Below are positions 1 to 8,034 of a stretch of 64,000 nt of DNA, in pieces. Source of the DNA: Streptomyces sp. LX-29. Its GTDB lineage: Bacteria; Actinomycetota; Actinomycetes; Streptomycetales; Streptomycetaceae. How positions within the stretch are numbered: the first letter of the stretch is position 1; the number at the start of each line of letters is the position of its first letter. Under the pieces are notes generated by a model that was not told the origin of the DNA, ran no database searches, and was given only the letters and a program-made list of their open reading frames with translations. The stretch spans positions 2,852,001 through 2,916,000 of the forward strand of contig NZ_CP089746.1 in NCBI RefSeq assembly GCF_029541745.1, written 5' to 3'. Both the position numbers and the translations under genes were made by a program.

Positions 1-91
1 CGATGAATGAGCACGTCTGGCGGGGTGCGGACCGCGCTGTCCGACGCCACCCAGGATAGGCGGCGGACGGCGCGCTGGGTCTCCAGCCCTG

Positions 92-119
92 TTGCCGCGC
101 TTCCGCGCCCTGCCATACT
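92..119 (+). promoter_or_regulatory. Candidate promoter of the desaturase-TetR operon
   Basis: A TTGCCG box (92-97) and a CATACT box (114-119) are separated by 16 bp, a plausible vegetative (SigA/HrdB-like) promoter. Transcription would start near 126, so the palindrome at 131-150 lies just inside the transcript. The rest of 1-91 shows no supportable gene. Confidence 0.4.
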
Positions 120-130
120 TACGAAGCCGT

Positions 131-150
131 AGGTTACGGATCCGTAGCCT
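131..150. promoter_or_regulatory. Near-perfect 20-bp palindrome, likely TetR operator
   Basis: AGGTTACGGATCCGTAGCCT is symmetric at 9 of 10 paired positions. It lies directly downstream of the candidate -10 box and 46 bp before the desaturase start. The TetR-family gene is the second gene of this operon, so an autoregulated feedback loop sensing an acyl ligand is the simplest reading. The binding protein and ligand are inferred. Confidence 0.5.
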
Positions 151-195
151 CGGCCCGCAGAACCCCCGTCCCCCGAACCCCCGCGAGGGAACTCC

Positions 196-1194
196 ATGAC
201 TGCAAGCCCCGACGTGGTCGAAGACGCGCCGAAGGCCCAGGAAACCCCGCTGTCCTCCGCCACCCTGGGCGGGGACAGCAAGCGGTCCATCGAGCAGATC
301 ACCCTGCTGCTCTTCATCACCGTGCCCTTCGTGGCCCTGCTCGCGGCGATCCCGCTGGCCTGGGGCTGGGGCGTCAGCTGGCTCGACCTCGGTCTGATGG
401 TGGCGATGTACTACATCGGCTGCCATGGCATCACGATCGGCTTCCACCGCTACTTCACGCACGGTTCCTTCAAGGCCAAGCGCCCGTTGCGGATCGCGTT
501 GGCGATCGCCGGTTCGCTGGCGGTGGAGGGGCCGCTGGTGCGGTGGGTCGCCGACCATCGCAAGCACCACAAGTTCTCCGACGCCGAGGGGGACCCGCAC
601 TCCCCGTGGCGGTACGGGGAGACGGTGCCGGCGCTGATGAAGGGCCTGTGGTGGGCGCACATCGGCTGGATGTTCGACCAGGAGCAGACTCCGCAGCAGA
701 AGTACGCGCCGGATCTGGTCAAGGACGACGTCGTCCGGACGATCTCCCGCCAGTTCGTGCTGTGGACCACGGTCTCGCTGCTGATCCCGCCGCTGGTCGG
801 CGGCCTGGTGACCTGGTCCTGGCAGGGCGCGCTGACCGCGTTCTTCTGGGGATCGCTCGTCCGGGTCGCGCTGCTGCACCATGTGACCTGGTCGATCAAC
901 TCGATCTGCCACGCGGTCGGCAAGCGCCCGTTCAAGTCGCGGGACCGCTCCGGCAACGTGTGGTGGCTGGCGGTGCTGTCCTGCGGCGAGTCCTGGCACA
1001 ACCTGCACCACGCCGACCCGACCTCCGCCCGGCACGGGGTGCTCCGGGGCCAGCTGGACTCCAGCGCCCGGATCATCCGCTGGTTCGAGAAGGCCGGCTG
1101 GGCGTATGACGTGCGCTGGCCGAGCGAGTCGCGGATCGACGCCCGCCGCACGGAAGGTGCCCGAGGCAAGGAAGGCTCCGCGAAGGCGGCATGA
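196..1194 (+). CDS. Membrane acyl-CoA / fatty acid delta-9 desaturase
   Basis: This 332-residue integral membrane di-iron enzyme would introduce a cis double bond into a saturated acyl chain (acyl-CoA or acyl-lipid), setting membrane fluidity. The three diagnostic histidine boxes are present: HRYFTH near residue 84, HRKHH near 121 and HNLHH near 274. Hydrophobic segments lie near residues 37-75, 95-110 and 190-225. The ATG at 196 is preceded by GAGGGA (185-190). The last 4 nt overlap the next gene (ATGA), so the TetR gene is probably co-translated. Family assignment is firm; substrate and exact regiospecificity are not visible. Confidence 0.93.
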   Translation: MTASPDVVEDAPKAQETPLSSATLGGDSKRSIEQITLLLFITVPFVALLAAIPLAWGWGVSWLDLGLMVAMYYIGCHGITIGFHRYFTHGSFKAKRPLRIALAIAGSLAVEGPLVRWVADHRKHHKFSDAEGDPHSPWRYGETVPALMKGLWWAHIGWMFDQEQTPQQKYAPDLVKDDVVRTISRQFVLWTTVSLLIPPLVGGLVTWSWQGALTAFFWGSLVRVALLHHVTWSINSICHAVGKRPFKSRDRSGNVWWLAVLSCGESWHNLHHADPTSARHGVLRGQLDSSARIIRWFEKAGWAYDVRWPSESRIDARRTEGARGKEGSAKAA

Positions 1195-1880
1195 TTGACG
1201 ACGTGGCGATCGACAGCAACACCAGCAACAACAAGAACCGGCCCACGGGCTCGGGCCGGCGCGCCCGCCGCGTCCGGATGACCGGCAAGGAGCGCCGGGA
1301 GCAGCTGCTGGACATCGGTCGCACGCTCTTCGCGCAGCGCGGCTTCGAGGGCACCTCGGTGGAGGAGATCGCGGCCAAGGCCGGGGTCTCCAAGCCGGTG
1401 GTGTACGAGCACTTCGGCGGTAAGGAGGGGCTGTACGCGGTGGTGGTCGACCGCGAGATGCGCCAGCTGCTGGACATGGTGACGGGCGCGCTGACCGCGG
1501 GCCATCCGCGTGAGCTGCTGGAGCAGGCCGCCTTCGCGCTGCTGGACTACATCGACCAGTACACCGACGGCTTCCGGATCCTGGTGCGGGACTCTCCGGT
1601 GGCCCAGTCCACGGGCACGTTCGCCTCGCTGATCAGCGATATCGCCACTCAGGTGGAGGACATCCTGGGCCTGGAGTTCAAGGCCCGGGGCTTCGACCCG
1701 AAGCTGGCCCCGCTGTACGCGCAGGCGCTGGTGGGCATGGTGGCGCTGACCGGTCAGTGGTGGCTGGACGTGCGCAAGCCCAAGAAGGCCGAGGTGGCGG
1801 CGCATCTGGTGAATCTGGCCTGGCACGGGCTGGACGGCCTGGAGCCGAAGCCGCGGCTGATAGGTCACCGCAAGAACTGA
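1191..1880 (+). CDS. TetR family transcriptional regulator
   Basis: A 229-residue one-component regulator. After a basic, low-complexity leader of about 30 residues, the N-terminal helix-turn-helix spans roughly residues 31-78, with GFEGTSVEEIAAKAGVSKP followed by VYEHFGGKEGLY, typical of TetR proteins. The remaining all-helical part would bind a ligand. It overlaps the desaturase gene by 4 nt and probably represses that operon through the palindrome at 131-150, sensing a fatty acyl compound. An internal ATG at residue 30 is an alternative start, but the ATGA overlap favours 1191. A strong terminator follows at 1899. Confidence 0.88.
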   Translation: MIDDVAIDSNTSNNKNRPTGSGRRARRVRMTGKERREQLLDIGRTLFAQRGFEGTSVEEIAAKAGVSKPVVYEHFGGKEGLYAVVVDREMRQLLDMVTGALTAGHPRELLEQAAFALLDYIDQYTDGFRILVRDSPVAQSTGTFASLISDIATQVEDILGLEFKARGFDPKLAPLYAQALVGMVALTGQWWLDVRKPKKAEVAAHLVNLAWHGLDGLEPKPRLIGHRKN

Positions 1881-1898
1881 CGGGAAGCAGCCGCCTGG

Positions 1899-1932
1899 CT
1901 GGGGCCCGCCCCGGGCGCGGGGCGGGCCCCAG
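1899..1932. terminator. Strong hairpin terminator between convergent genes
   Basis: A perfect 14-bp stem (1899-1912 with 1919-1932) closes a 6-nt GGGCGC loop. It sits 19 nt after the TetR stop and 12 nt before the end of the convergent tam gene, so it can serve both directions. No U-tract follows, as is usual in Streptomyces. Confidence 0.8.
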
Positions 1933-1944
1933 CGCGTATGCCGG

Positions 1945-2793
1945 TCATCCCGCGTCCGCGGGGCTGTCGTACGCGCTCAGCCTGCGGGCGTTGACGAAGA
2001 TCCGCCGGTGGGGGAACGGCGTCCCGTAGGGCCCGGGCGGATAGGCCTTGCGCAGCAGGTCCCGGTACTGGGCGAGGAACTCCTCGGATGCCTCCGGGTC
2101 GTCGTGCAGTTCGGTCAGCACGGGCCGCAGGGCCGTGCCCTTGACCCATTCGAGCACCGGGTCCGGGCCGTCCAGCATCGGCACGTAGACGGTCTCCCAG
2201 GCGTCCACGGCGCAGCCGAGGCCGGTGAGCCGCTCCAGGTAGTCGACCGGGTCCAGGATGTGGATGAAGCGGCGTCCGAAGCCCTCCAGGCGCTCTCGCC
2301 ACTGCGGGGCGTCGCAGAGCTCGCCCAGCAGGGCGTGGCTGGGCGAGGTGAAGTTGCCGGGCACCTGGAAGGCGAGGGTGCCGCCCGGGGCGAGGGAGTC
2401 GACCCAGCGTTCGAAGGAGCGGGCGTGGTTGGGCACCCACTGGAGTGCCGCGCTGGAGACGATCAGGTCGTAGGTCTCGCCGGGCTCCCAGTCGGCGGCG
2501 TCGGCGGACCGGAAGTCGAGGTGGCCGCCGCCGGGGGTCTCGCCGGCGTGGCGCCGGGCCTCCGCGAGCATCTCGGCGGAGTTGTCGTAGCCGGTGATGT
2601 GCGCGGTCGGCCAGCGGTCGGCGAGCAGCGCGGTGACGTTTCCGGGGCCGCACCCGAGGTCGGCGATCCGGATGGGGCGCCCCGAGGCGGCCGGCGGCTC
2701 CGCGATGCGGGCGAGCAGGTCGAGGAAGGGACGCGTCCTCAGGCTGGCGTGCCGGAGGTACTGCCGCGGATCCCAGGTTGGAGCGACGTGCAT
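1945..2793 (-). CDS. tam: Trans-aconitate 2-methyltransferase
   Basis: A 282-residue class I SAM-dependent methyltransferase. The SAM-binding motif ADLGCGPGNVTALL is near residue 43, followed by the acidic strand end GYDNSAEML. Family members esterify trans-aconitate, a spontaneous and inhibitory by-product of cis-aconitate, protecting the TCA cycle. The ATG at 2793 is preceded by AGGGGGC; a longer frame reaching 2853 lacks conserved sequence. The gene is divergent from a MarR regulator matching TamR, across a perfect palindrome at 2881-2896. In S. coelicolor the tam/tamR pair responds to citrate and aconitate during oxidative stress (established knowledge), so similar control is expected here. 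Confidence 0.9.
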   Translation of the reverse strand: MHVAPTWDPRQYLRHASLRTRPFLDLLARIAEPPAASGRPIRIADLGCGPGNVTALLADRWPTAHITGYDNSAEMLAEARRHAGETPGGGHLDFRSADAADWEPGETYDLIVSSAALQWVPNHARSFERWVDSLAPGGTLAFQVPGNFTSPSHALLGELCDAPQWRERLEGFGRRFIHILDPVDYLERLTGLGCAVDAWETVYVPMLDGPDPVLEWVKGTALRPVLTELHDDPEASEEFLAQYRDLLRKAYPPGPYGTPFPHRRIFVNARRLSAYDSPADAG

Positions 2794-2880
2794 GTTCGAG
2801 CCCCCTAGCAGGAACGGATGACGCTGAAGCGGAACGGTCCGCTTACCCGCCATTCGATGCCCAGCCGCCCCGCAGAGTAT

Positions 2881-2896
2881 CTCTTGACGTCAAGAG
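2881..2896. promoter_or_regulatory. Perfect 16-bp palindrome, TamR-type operator
   Basis: CTCTTGACGTCAAGAG is fully self-complementary and lies between the divergent tam and tamR starts. MarR-family regulators bind such 16-18 bp palindromes. Its position can block both promoters. The site itself is seen; the binding protein is inferred from context. Confidence 0.72.
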
Positions 2897-2917
2897 ACTT
2901 CATGTCGACAGACCAAC

Positions 2918-2923
2918 TACACT
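2918..2923 (+). promoter_or_regulatory. Leaderless -10 element of tamR
   Basis: TACACT ends 7 nt before the ATG at 2931, which predicts a leaderless transcript beginning at or next to the start codon. No Shine-Dalgarno is seen before this ATG. Confidence 0.5.
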
Positions 2924-2930
2924 GATCGCC

Positions 2931-3428
2931 ATGGAGGACGAGGTCGATCGGCTGGTCGCGGCGTGGCGCCGGGAGCGCCCTGACCTCGACGTGGAACCGT
3001 TGGAGGTGCTCAGCCGGGTGAGCAGGCTGGCCCGCCACCTCGACCGGGCGCGCCGGCTGGCCTTCGCCGAGCACCAGCTGGAGCCGTGGGAGTTCGACGT
3101 CCTGACCTCGCTGCGCCGGGCGGGCGCCCCGTACCAGCTCTCACCTGGGCAGTTGCTCACGCAGACGCTGGTGACCTCGGGGACCATGACCAATCGCATC
3201 GACAGATTGGCCAAGAAGGGCCTTGTCGAGCGGCTGCCCGACCCCAGCGATCGTCGCGGGGTGCTGGTGCGGCTCACCCGGGAGGGGCGGGACCGGGCGG
3301 ACCAGGCCCTGGCCGGGCTGCTCGCCCAGGAGCGGGCGATCCTCGCCGAGCTCTCCCGTCAGCAGCGGGGCGAACTGGCCGGGCTGCTACGCCAGCTGAC
3401 CGCCCCGTTCGACAACATCCCCAGCTAG
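2931..3428 (+). CDS. tamR: MarR family regulator, TamR-like
   Basis: A 165-residue winged-helix dimer of the MarR family. The recognition region is LSPGQLLTQTLVTSGTMTNR, and the wing contains DPSDRRGVLVRLT, the conserved DxRxxx[LV]xLT motif. The N-terminal extension before the DNA-binding core is typical of TamR/UrtR-like members that bind small acids. The ATG at 2931 fits a leaderless transcript (TACACT 7 nt upstream). It probably represses tam and itself until citrate or aconitate accumulates. Its 3' end overlaps the convergent response-regulator gene by 42 bp, so the last 14 codons are double-coding. Confidence 0.85.
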   Translation: MEDEVDRLVAAWRRERPDLDVEPLEVLSRVSRLARHLDRARRLAFAEHQLEPWEFDVLTSLRRAGAPYQLSPGQLLTQTLVTSGTMTNRIDRLAKKGLVERLPDPSDRRGVLVRLTREGRDRADQALAGLLAQERAILAELSRQQRGELAGLLRQLTAPFDNIPS

Positions 3429-4199
3429 GTCGACGGGGCCCACGCCCGCCCGGCGGGCCAGCGCGACGGCCGCCAGGGTGGAGTGCACCCCGAGCTTGCC
3501 CAGCACGTTCTGCATGTGCGTGCGGACGGTGTGCGGGGAGAGGAAGAGCCGCTCGGCGACCGCCTTGCGGCCCAGCCCCGCCACCATGCAGCGCAGCACC
3601 TCGCGCTCGCGCGGGGTCAGCGACTCCACCAGCCGCTCGCTCTCGGTGCGGTGTTTGCGGGCGGCGGTCAGCTCCCGGAGCACGCCGGTGAGCAGCGCCG
3701 GCGGCAGATGCGTCTCGTCCCGCAGCACTCCGCGGATGACCGCGAGCAGCCGGGACAGCGAGCAGTCCTTGGCGACCCAGCCGGAGGACCCGGCCTGCAG
3801 CGCCGCGGCCGCGCGGCGCGGGTCGTCGCGCTCGGCGAGCACCACGGTGCGGACGGCGGGGTGCGCGGTGCGCACGGCGCCGACCAGGGAGATCCCGTCC
3901 ACGCCCGGCCGGCCGCCGACCGCCCGGCCGTTGGTCCCCGCCGGGCCGGCGTCGCCCGCCATGGACGCGGCCGCGTACGCGGGCTGCGCGAGGTCGGCGG
4001 TCGCGGTGCCCAGGTCGGAGTCGACCAGCATCACGTCGAAGCGGCGCCCCTCGGTCGCCCCGCGCTCCAGGCAGCGCAGCGCCGCCGGCCCGCTGCCCGC
4101 CGCCGCCACGTCCACGTCCTGCTCCGCGGCCAGGGCAGCGGCCAGCGACTCGGCGAAGATTCGGTGATCGTCCACTACGAGAACCCGGATGCGTGCCAC
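3387..4199 (-). CDS. Orphan LuxR-type (NarL family) response regulator
   Basis: About 270 residues: an N-terminal receiver starting ARIRVLVVDDHRIFAESLAAAL and a C-terminal LuxR helix-turn-helix (SLTPREREVL to RTHMQNVLGKLGV). The probable phosphoacceptor Asp is kept (VMLVDSDLG), as is the late Lys (WVAKD). An unusual insertion of about 35 Ala/Gly-rich residues sits just after the acceptor site. No histidine kinase is adjacent. I chose the GTG at 4199, preceded by GGTGGG; an ATG at 4214 is in frame. The gene overlaps tamR tail to tail. Target genes are unknown. Confidence 0.8.
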   Translation of the reverse strand: MARIRVLVVDDHRIFAESLAAALAAEQDVDVAAAGSGPAALRCLERGATEGRRFDVMLVDSDLGTATADLAQPAYAAASMAGDAGPAGTNGRAVGGRPGVDGISLVGAVRTAHPAVRTVVLAERDDPRRAAAALQAGSSGWVAKDCSLSRLLAVIRGVLRDETHLPPALLTGVLRELTAARKHRTESERLVESLTPREREVLRCMVAGLGRKAVAERLFLSPHTVRTHMQNVLGKLGVHSTLAAVALARRAGVGPVDLAGDVVERGGQLA

Positions 4200-4564
4200 A
4201 GCCCCACCCCCCATGTCGCCGGATGCGATGAGCCAGTGCGGGTACGGCGCCCGGTGCCGGATCGCTCGACCACACGGCCGCCGCCGTGCGGTGATCGCCA
4301 CCCCACCCCGGGCGTCGTACCTGCCTGTCTCGCCCCCTGATGAGCGTCGGCCCCCACCGACGCCTAGCTCAGCGTACGGCTGGGATCCGACATCGGAGGC
4401 GAAACCGCAAAACTGCCTGGCGCCCCCGTTCACGATGGGGTGAGTGTTCCGCAAAGTGGCGGAAGTCAACCGCCAATGACGAAAAATGATCGCCCCAATG
4501 CGAGCTCGCCGCCGGCCACCGCAGGCGCATCGCAGATCATCACCCCGCCCCGCGGCGGTCTCGC
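4200..4564. promoter_or_regulatory. Intergenic region with inverted repeat upstream of the response regulator
   Basis: No gene is seen between the end of galK and the response regulator. An inverted repeat TTCCGC-N6-GCGGAA occupies 4447-4464. On the minus strand a TTGACT box (4464-4469) adjoins it, so the repeat would fall in the spacer of a promoter reading toward the response regulator. The -10 box is poor, so the promoter call is weak. Confidence 0.35.
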
Positions 4565-5761
4565 TCAGGCCAACCGTCGCGCCCCCGGCGAGGGCAGCGT
4601 CGGGAAGACTCGCGGGGCCCGGTAGCCGGCGGCGGCGAAGGCGTCCCGCACCACCTGGCCGATCCGCTCCGCGTCCGCCTCCGTGACCAGCACGATCGCC
4701 GAACCGCCGAAGCCGGCTCCGGTCATCCGGGCGCCCAGCGCGCCCGCCGCGTTGGCCGACTCGACCACCAGGTCCAGCTCCGGGCAGGAGACCTCGAAGT
4801 CGTCGCGGCAGGAGGCGTGGCCCGCGGTCAGCAGCGGGCCGACGGCGCGGACCTCGCCAACGTCCAGCAGCGCGACCGCCTCCTCCACCCGTCGGTTCTC
4901 GGTCACCACATGGCGGACACGGCGCCGCAGTCTGTCGTCCTCGCCCAGGTCCGCGAGGGCCGATTTCAGTTGCACGTAGGGGATGTCACGCAGGGCACGC
5001 ACCCCGAGCGCCCGCGCGGCCGTCTCACAGGAGGCGCGCCGATTCGCGTACGCGCCGTCTGCCAGCTCGTGTCTGACCCGGGTGTCGACCACCAGAAGAC
5101 GCAGTCCCTGGGCCGCCAAATCGAACGGTACTTGCCGCCGGGTCAGCAAGCGGGTGTCCAGGAAGAGCGCGTGCCCCTCGGTGCAGCAGGCGGACGCGGT
5201 CTGGTCCATGATCCCGCAGGGGACGCCCACGAACGCGTTCTCCGCCCGCTGGCACAGCCGGGCCAGGCGCTGCGGCGCGAGCCCCAGCTCGTACAGGTCG
5301 TTGAGCGCGGCCGCGGTCGCCACCTCCAGCGCGGCCGACGAGGACAGCCCCGCCCCCGTCGGCACCGTGCTGTCGAGGTGCAGGTCCGCGCCGCCCACGG
5401 CCAGGCCGGCCTCCCGCATCGCCCAGGCCACCCCCGCCGGGTAGGTCGCCCAACGGGCCGCCGCCCCGCGCGGCGCGGCGGTCGGCGCCAGCTCCGCGAT
5501 CCGCAGCTCGATCACGCCGGCCTCGGGCACGCCCCCGGAGTGCAGCCGCAGGCGCCCGTCGGCGCGCGGCGCGGCCGCGGCCAGCGTGGTGTGCGGCAGC
5601 GCCAGCGGCATCACGAAGCCGTCGTTGTAGTCGGTGTGTTCGCCGATCAGGTTGACCCGGCCCGGCGCCGCCCACACCCCGGCCGGCGGGCCGCCGTAGA
5701 CCGCCGCGAAGGCCGCGGCCGTGCGCTCCGGACCGTGGCCGGCGCCGTACGGATCGCTCAT
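4565..5761 (-). CDS. galK: Galactokinase
   Basis: A 398-residue GHMP kinase that phosphorylates galactose at C1 with ATP, the first committed Leloir step, in the cytosol. The galactokinase signature [15 protein letters not shown] is at residues 34-48, the ATP-binding loop [11 protein letters not shown] at 134-144, and the GHMP motif 3 TGAGFGG near residue 348. Length is normal. It is the last gene of galT-galE-galK; its ATG overlaps the galE stop (ATGA). Expression should follow the operon promoter in the 7809-8034 region. Confidence 0.96.
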   Translation of the reverse strand: MSDPYGAGHGPERTAAAFAAVYGGPPAGVWAAPGRVNLIGEHTDYNDGFVMPLALPHTTLAAAAPRADGRLRLHSGGVPEAGVIELRIAELAPTAAPRGAAARWATYPAGVAWAMREAGLAVGGADLHLDSTVPTGAGLSSSAALEVATAAALNDLYELGLAPQRLARLCQRAENAFVGVPCGIMDQTASACCTEGHALFLDTRLLTRRQVPFDLAAQGLRLLVVDTRVRHELADGAYANRRASCETAARALGVRALRDIPYVQLKSALADLGEDDRLRRRVRHVVTENRRVEEAVALLDVGEVRAVGPLLTAGHASCRDDFEVSCPELDLVVESANAAGALGARMTGAGFGGSAIVLVTEADAERIGQVVRDAFAAAGYRAPRVFPTLPSPGARRLA

Positions 5762-6765
5762 GCGCTCTCACCGCGCCGGGCGAACTCCCAGGCGTCCGCG
5801 ACGATGCCGGCGAGGTCCGCGCGGCGCGGGCGCCAGCCGAGGCGGTCCCGGGCGCGCTCGGCGGAGGCGACCAGGACGGCCGGGTCGCCGCCGCGGCGGG
5901 GCGCGACGACCTCGGGGACGGGGTGGCCGGTGACCCGGCGCACGGTCTCGACGACCTCGCGCACCGAGAAGCCGTTGCCGTTGCCGAGGTTGCAGATCAG
6001 GTGCTCGCCGGGGCTCACCCGGCGGTCCGCGGCGCCCTCGCGGGCCGCGTCCAGCGCCAGCAGATGGGCGTCGGCGAGGTCGGCGACGTGGATGTAGTCG
6101 CGGACGCAGGTGCCGTCGGGGGTCGGGTAGTCGTCGCCGAAGACGGAGATCGCCTCCCGGCGGCCCTGGGCCACCTGGAGGACGAGCGGGATCAGGTGCG
6201 ACTCCGGGTCGTGACGCTCGCCGTAGACGACGCCGTCGGCCGCGCGGTAGGCACCGGCCACGTTGAAGTAGCGCAGCGACACCGCGGCCAGGCCGTGGGC
6301 CGCGCACTCGCCGCTGATCATGTGGTCGACGGCGAGCTTGGTGGCGCCGTACGGGTTGGTCGGCGCGGTCGCGGCGTCCTCGGTGATGGGGGTGGTGGCG
6401 GGCTCGCCGTAGGTCGCGGCCGTGGAGGAGAAGACCAGGGTGCGCACGTCCGCGTCACGCATCGCGGCGAGCAGCGCGGCGGTGCCGCCGACGTTGTTGA
6501 GCCAGTACTTCTCGGGGTCCACGACCGACTCCCCGACCTGGGAGAAGGCGGCGAAGTGCAGCACCGCGGCGTAGGAGCGGTCCAGCCACTTGGCGACGTC
6601 CTGGACGCGCCCCTCGACGAACTCGGCGCCCGCGGGCACGCCGGCCCGGTGTCCGGTGGAGAGGTCGTCGACCACGGTGACCTGGTGGCCCGCCTCCAGC
6701 AGATGCGCGGCGACGACGCTGCCCACATAGCCCGCGCCGCCCGTCACCAGGTACTTGTTGGTCAT
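5758..6765 (-). CDS. galE: UDP-glucose 4-epimerase
   Basis: A 335-residue extended short-chain dehydrogenase/reductase that interconverts UDP-galactose and UDP-glucose. The NAD-binding motif TGGAGYVG is at residues 8-15, the Ser/Thr catalytic region SSTAATYG at 113-120, and the YxxxK pair is Y139 and K143. The start is the ATG at 6765 because the sequence before it is the 3' end of galT; the two genes overlap as ATGA. It overlaps galK by 4 nt downstream, so all three gal genes are translationally coupled. Confidence 0.96.
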   Translation of the reverse strand: MTNKYLVTGGAGYVGSVVAAHLLEAGHQVTVVDDLSTGHRAGVPAGAEFVEGRVQDVAKWLDRSYAAVLHFAAFSQVGESVVDPEKYWLNNVGGTAALLAAMRDADVRTLVFSSTAATYGEPATTPITEDAATAPTNPYGATKLAVDHMISGECAAHGLAAVSLRYFNVAGAYRAADGVVYGERHDPESHLIPLVLQVAQGRREAISVFGDDYPTPDGTCVRDYIHVADLADAHLLALDAAREGAADRRVSPGEHLICNLGNGNGFSVREVVETVRRVTGHPVPEVVAPRRGGDPAVLVASAERARDRLGWRPRRADLAGIVADAWEFARRGESA

Positions 6766-7808
6766 GTGCTCGCTACCTCTCGCAGTCGCTGCGCCGCGGC
6801 CTCCGGCGGCACGTCGTTGATGAACACACTCATGCCGGATTCGGAACCAGCGAGGAACTTGAGCTTGCCGGCAGTGCGGCGAACGGTGAAGAGCTCGAGG
6901 TGGAGCGCGAACCGGTCGCGGTCGGCCGCCCGGAACGGCGCCTGGTGCCAGCCGGCGACGTACGGCGTAGGGGGCTCGGCGTCGCCGAAGATCCGGTCGA
7001 ACCGCCTGAGGAGTTCCAGGTACACCGCCGGGAACTCCGCGCGGGCCGCCTCGTCCAGCGCCCGCAGGTCCGGCACCCGGCTCTTCGGGTAGAGATGCAC
7101 CTCGTACGGCCAGTGCGCGGCATACGGCACGAAGGCCAGCCAGTGCTCGCCGTCGAGGACGATCCGTCGGCCGTCCGCCCGCTCGTCGGCCAGCACGTCG
7201 TCGAAGAGGTTGCGCCCGCCGGTGCGCTCGCGGTGCGCGGCGAGTGAGCGCAGCATCGCCTCGGTGCGGGGGGTGGCGAAGGGATAGCCGTAGATCTGGC
7301 CGTGCGGATGGCCGAGGGTCACGCCGATCTCCGCGCCCCGGTTCTCGAAGCAGAAGACCTGCTCGATCGCCGGGAGTTGGGCCAGTTCGGCGGTGCGGTC
7401 GGTCCAGGCCGCGAGCACCAGCGCGGCCTGGCGCGGGGTGAGGTCGGCGAAGGAGGCGTCGTGCTCGGCGGTGAAGCAGACCACCTCGCACCGCCCGCCG
7501 TCGCCGACCAGCGACGGGAAGCGGTTCTCGAAGACGACGACCTCGTAGTCGGCGGCCGGGATCTCGCTGGGGCGGCCCGGGCGGGACGGGCACAGCGGGC
7601 ACTGGTCGGCGGGCGGGTGGTAGGTGCGGCCCTGGCGGTGCGAGGCGATCGCCACCCGGTCGCCGAGCAGCGGGTCGAGGCGGATCTCGGAGGTGGTCGC
7701 GGTGGGTTCGAGCGGCCGCCGGTCGACGGCGTCGCGCACCGCGTCGCGGCGTGAGTCGTAGTAGATCAACTCACGCCCGTCCGCCAGCCGGACCGCCGTC
7801 TTCTGCAC
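6762..7808 (-). CDS. galT: Galactose-1-phosphate uridylyltransferase
   Basis: A 348-residue HIT-superfamily enzyme that swaps UMP between UDP-glucose and galactose-1-phosphate. The active-site [11 protein letters not shown] motif, with the uridylylated His, lies near residue 175, and a zinc-site CPLC pair is near residue 66. The GTG at 7808 follows a strong GAGGAG, while an upstream TTG at 7832 has none. It is the promoter-proximal gal gene. The 226-bp region upstream, shared with a divergent sodium:solute symporter, carries direct and inverted repeats likely to mediate sugar control. Confidence 0.94.
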   Translation of the reverse strand: MQKTAVRLADGRELIYYDSRRDAVRDAVDRRPLEPTATTSEIRLDPLLGDRVAIASHRQGRTYHPPADQCPLCPSRPGRPSEIPAADYEVVVFENRFPSLVGDGGRCEVVCFTAEHDASFADLTPRQAALVLAAWTDRTAELAQLPAIEQVFCFENRGAEIGVTLGHPHGQIYGYPFATPRTEAMLRSLAAHRERTGGRNLFDDVLADERADGRRIVLDGEHWLAFVPYAAHWPYEVHLYPKSRVPDLRALDEAARAEFPAVYLELLRRFDRIFGDAEPPTPYVAGWHQAPFRAADRDRFALHLELFTVRRTAGKLKFLAGSESGMSVFINDVPPEAAAQRLREVAST

Positions 7809-7834
7809 CGGGGCTCCTCGCCACTCCCTCAACT

Positions 7835-7954
7835 ACTCAACACAAACAAACACAATGAACCACGACTCAACAGCGGCGTCAATGCGCCCTCGATTCCCGG
7901 ACATACCGAGATGATTCGGCTACGTTCATCACGATCCAACAAAGAGACTCAACA
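7835..7954. repeat. Three ACTCAACA direct repeats in the galT/symporter control region
   Basis: The octamer ACTCAACA (TGTTGAGT on the galT strand) occurs exactly at 7835-7842, 7865-7872 and 7947-7954. The surrounding sequence is AT-rich compared with the genome. The Streptomyces gal promoter is known to carry a complex repeated operator for galactose induction and glucose repression; equating these octamers with it is inference. Confidence 0.55.
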
Positions 7955-7957
7955 TAA

Positions 7958-7976
7958 CTGTTCAGAAACTGAACAG
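7958..7976. promoter_or_regulatory. 19-bp inverted repeat, candidate operator for the symporter
   Basis: CTGTTCAG-AAA-CTGAACAG is a perfect 8-bp inverted repeat with a 3-nt spacer, 59 bp before the symporter start and 150 bp before galT. It is well placed for a repressor acting on one or both divergent transcripts. Confidence 0.55.
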
Positions 7977-8034
7977 AGAAGCGTACGTTCCTGTGCGTTC
8001 CCGTGCTGGCAGCGGACTCGAAAAGAGTGATTCG

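Noticed and set aside
1..91. A possible start of a leftward gene at a GTG near position 14
   Set aside because: There is too little sequence, and no ribosome site is visible.
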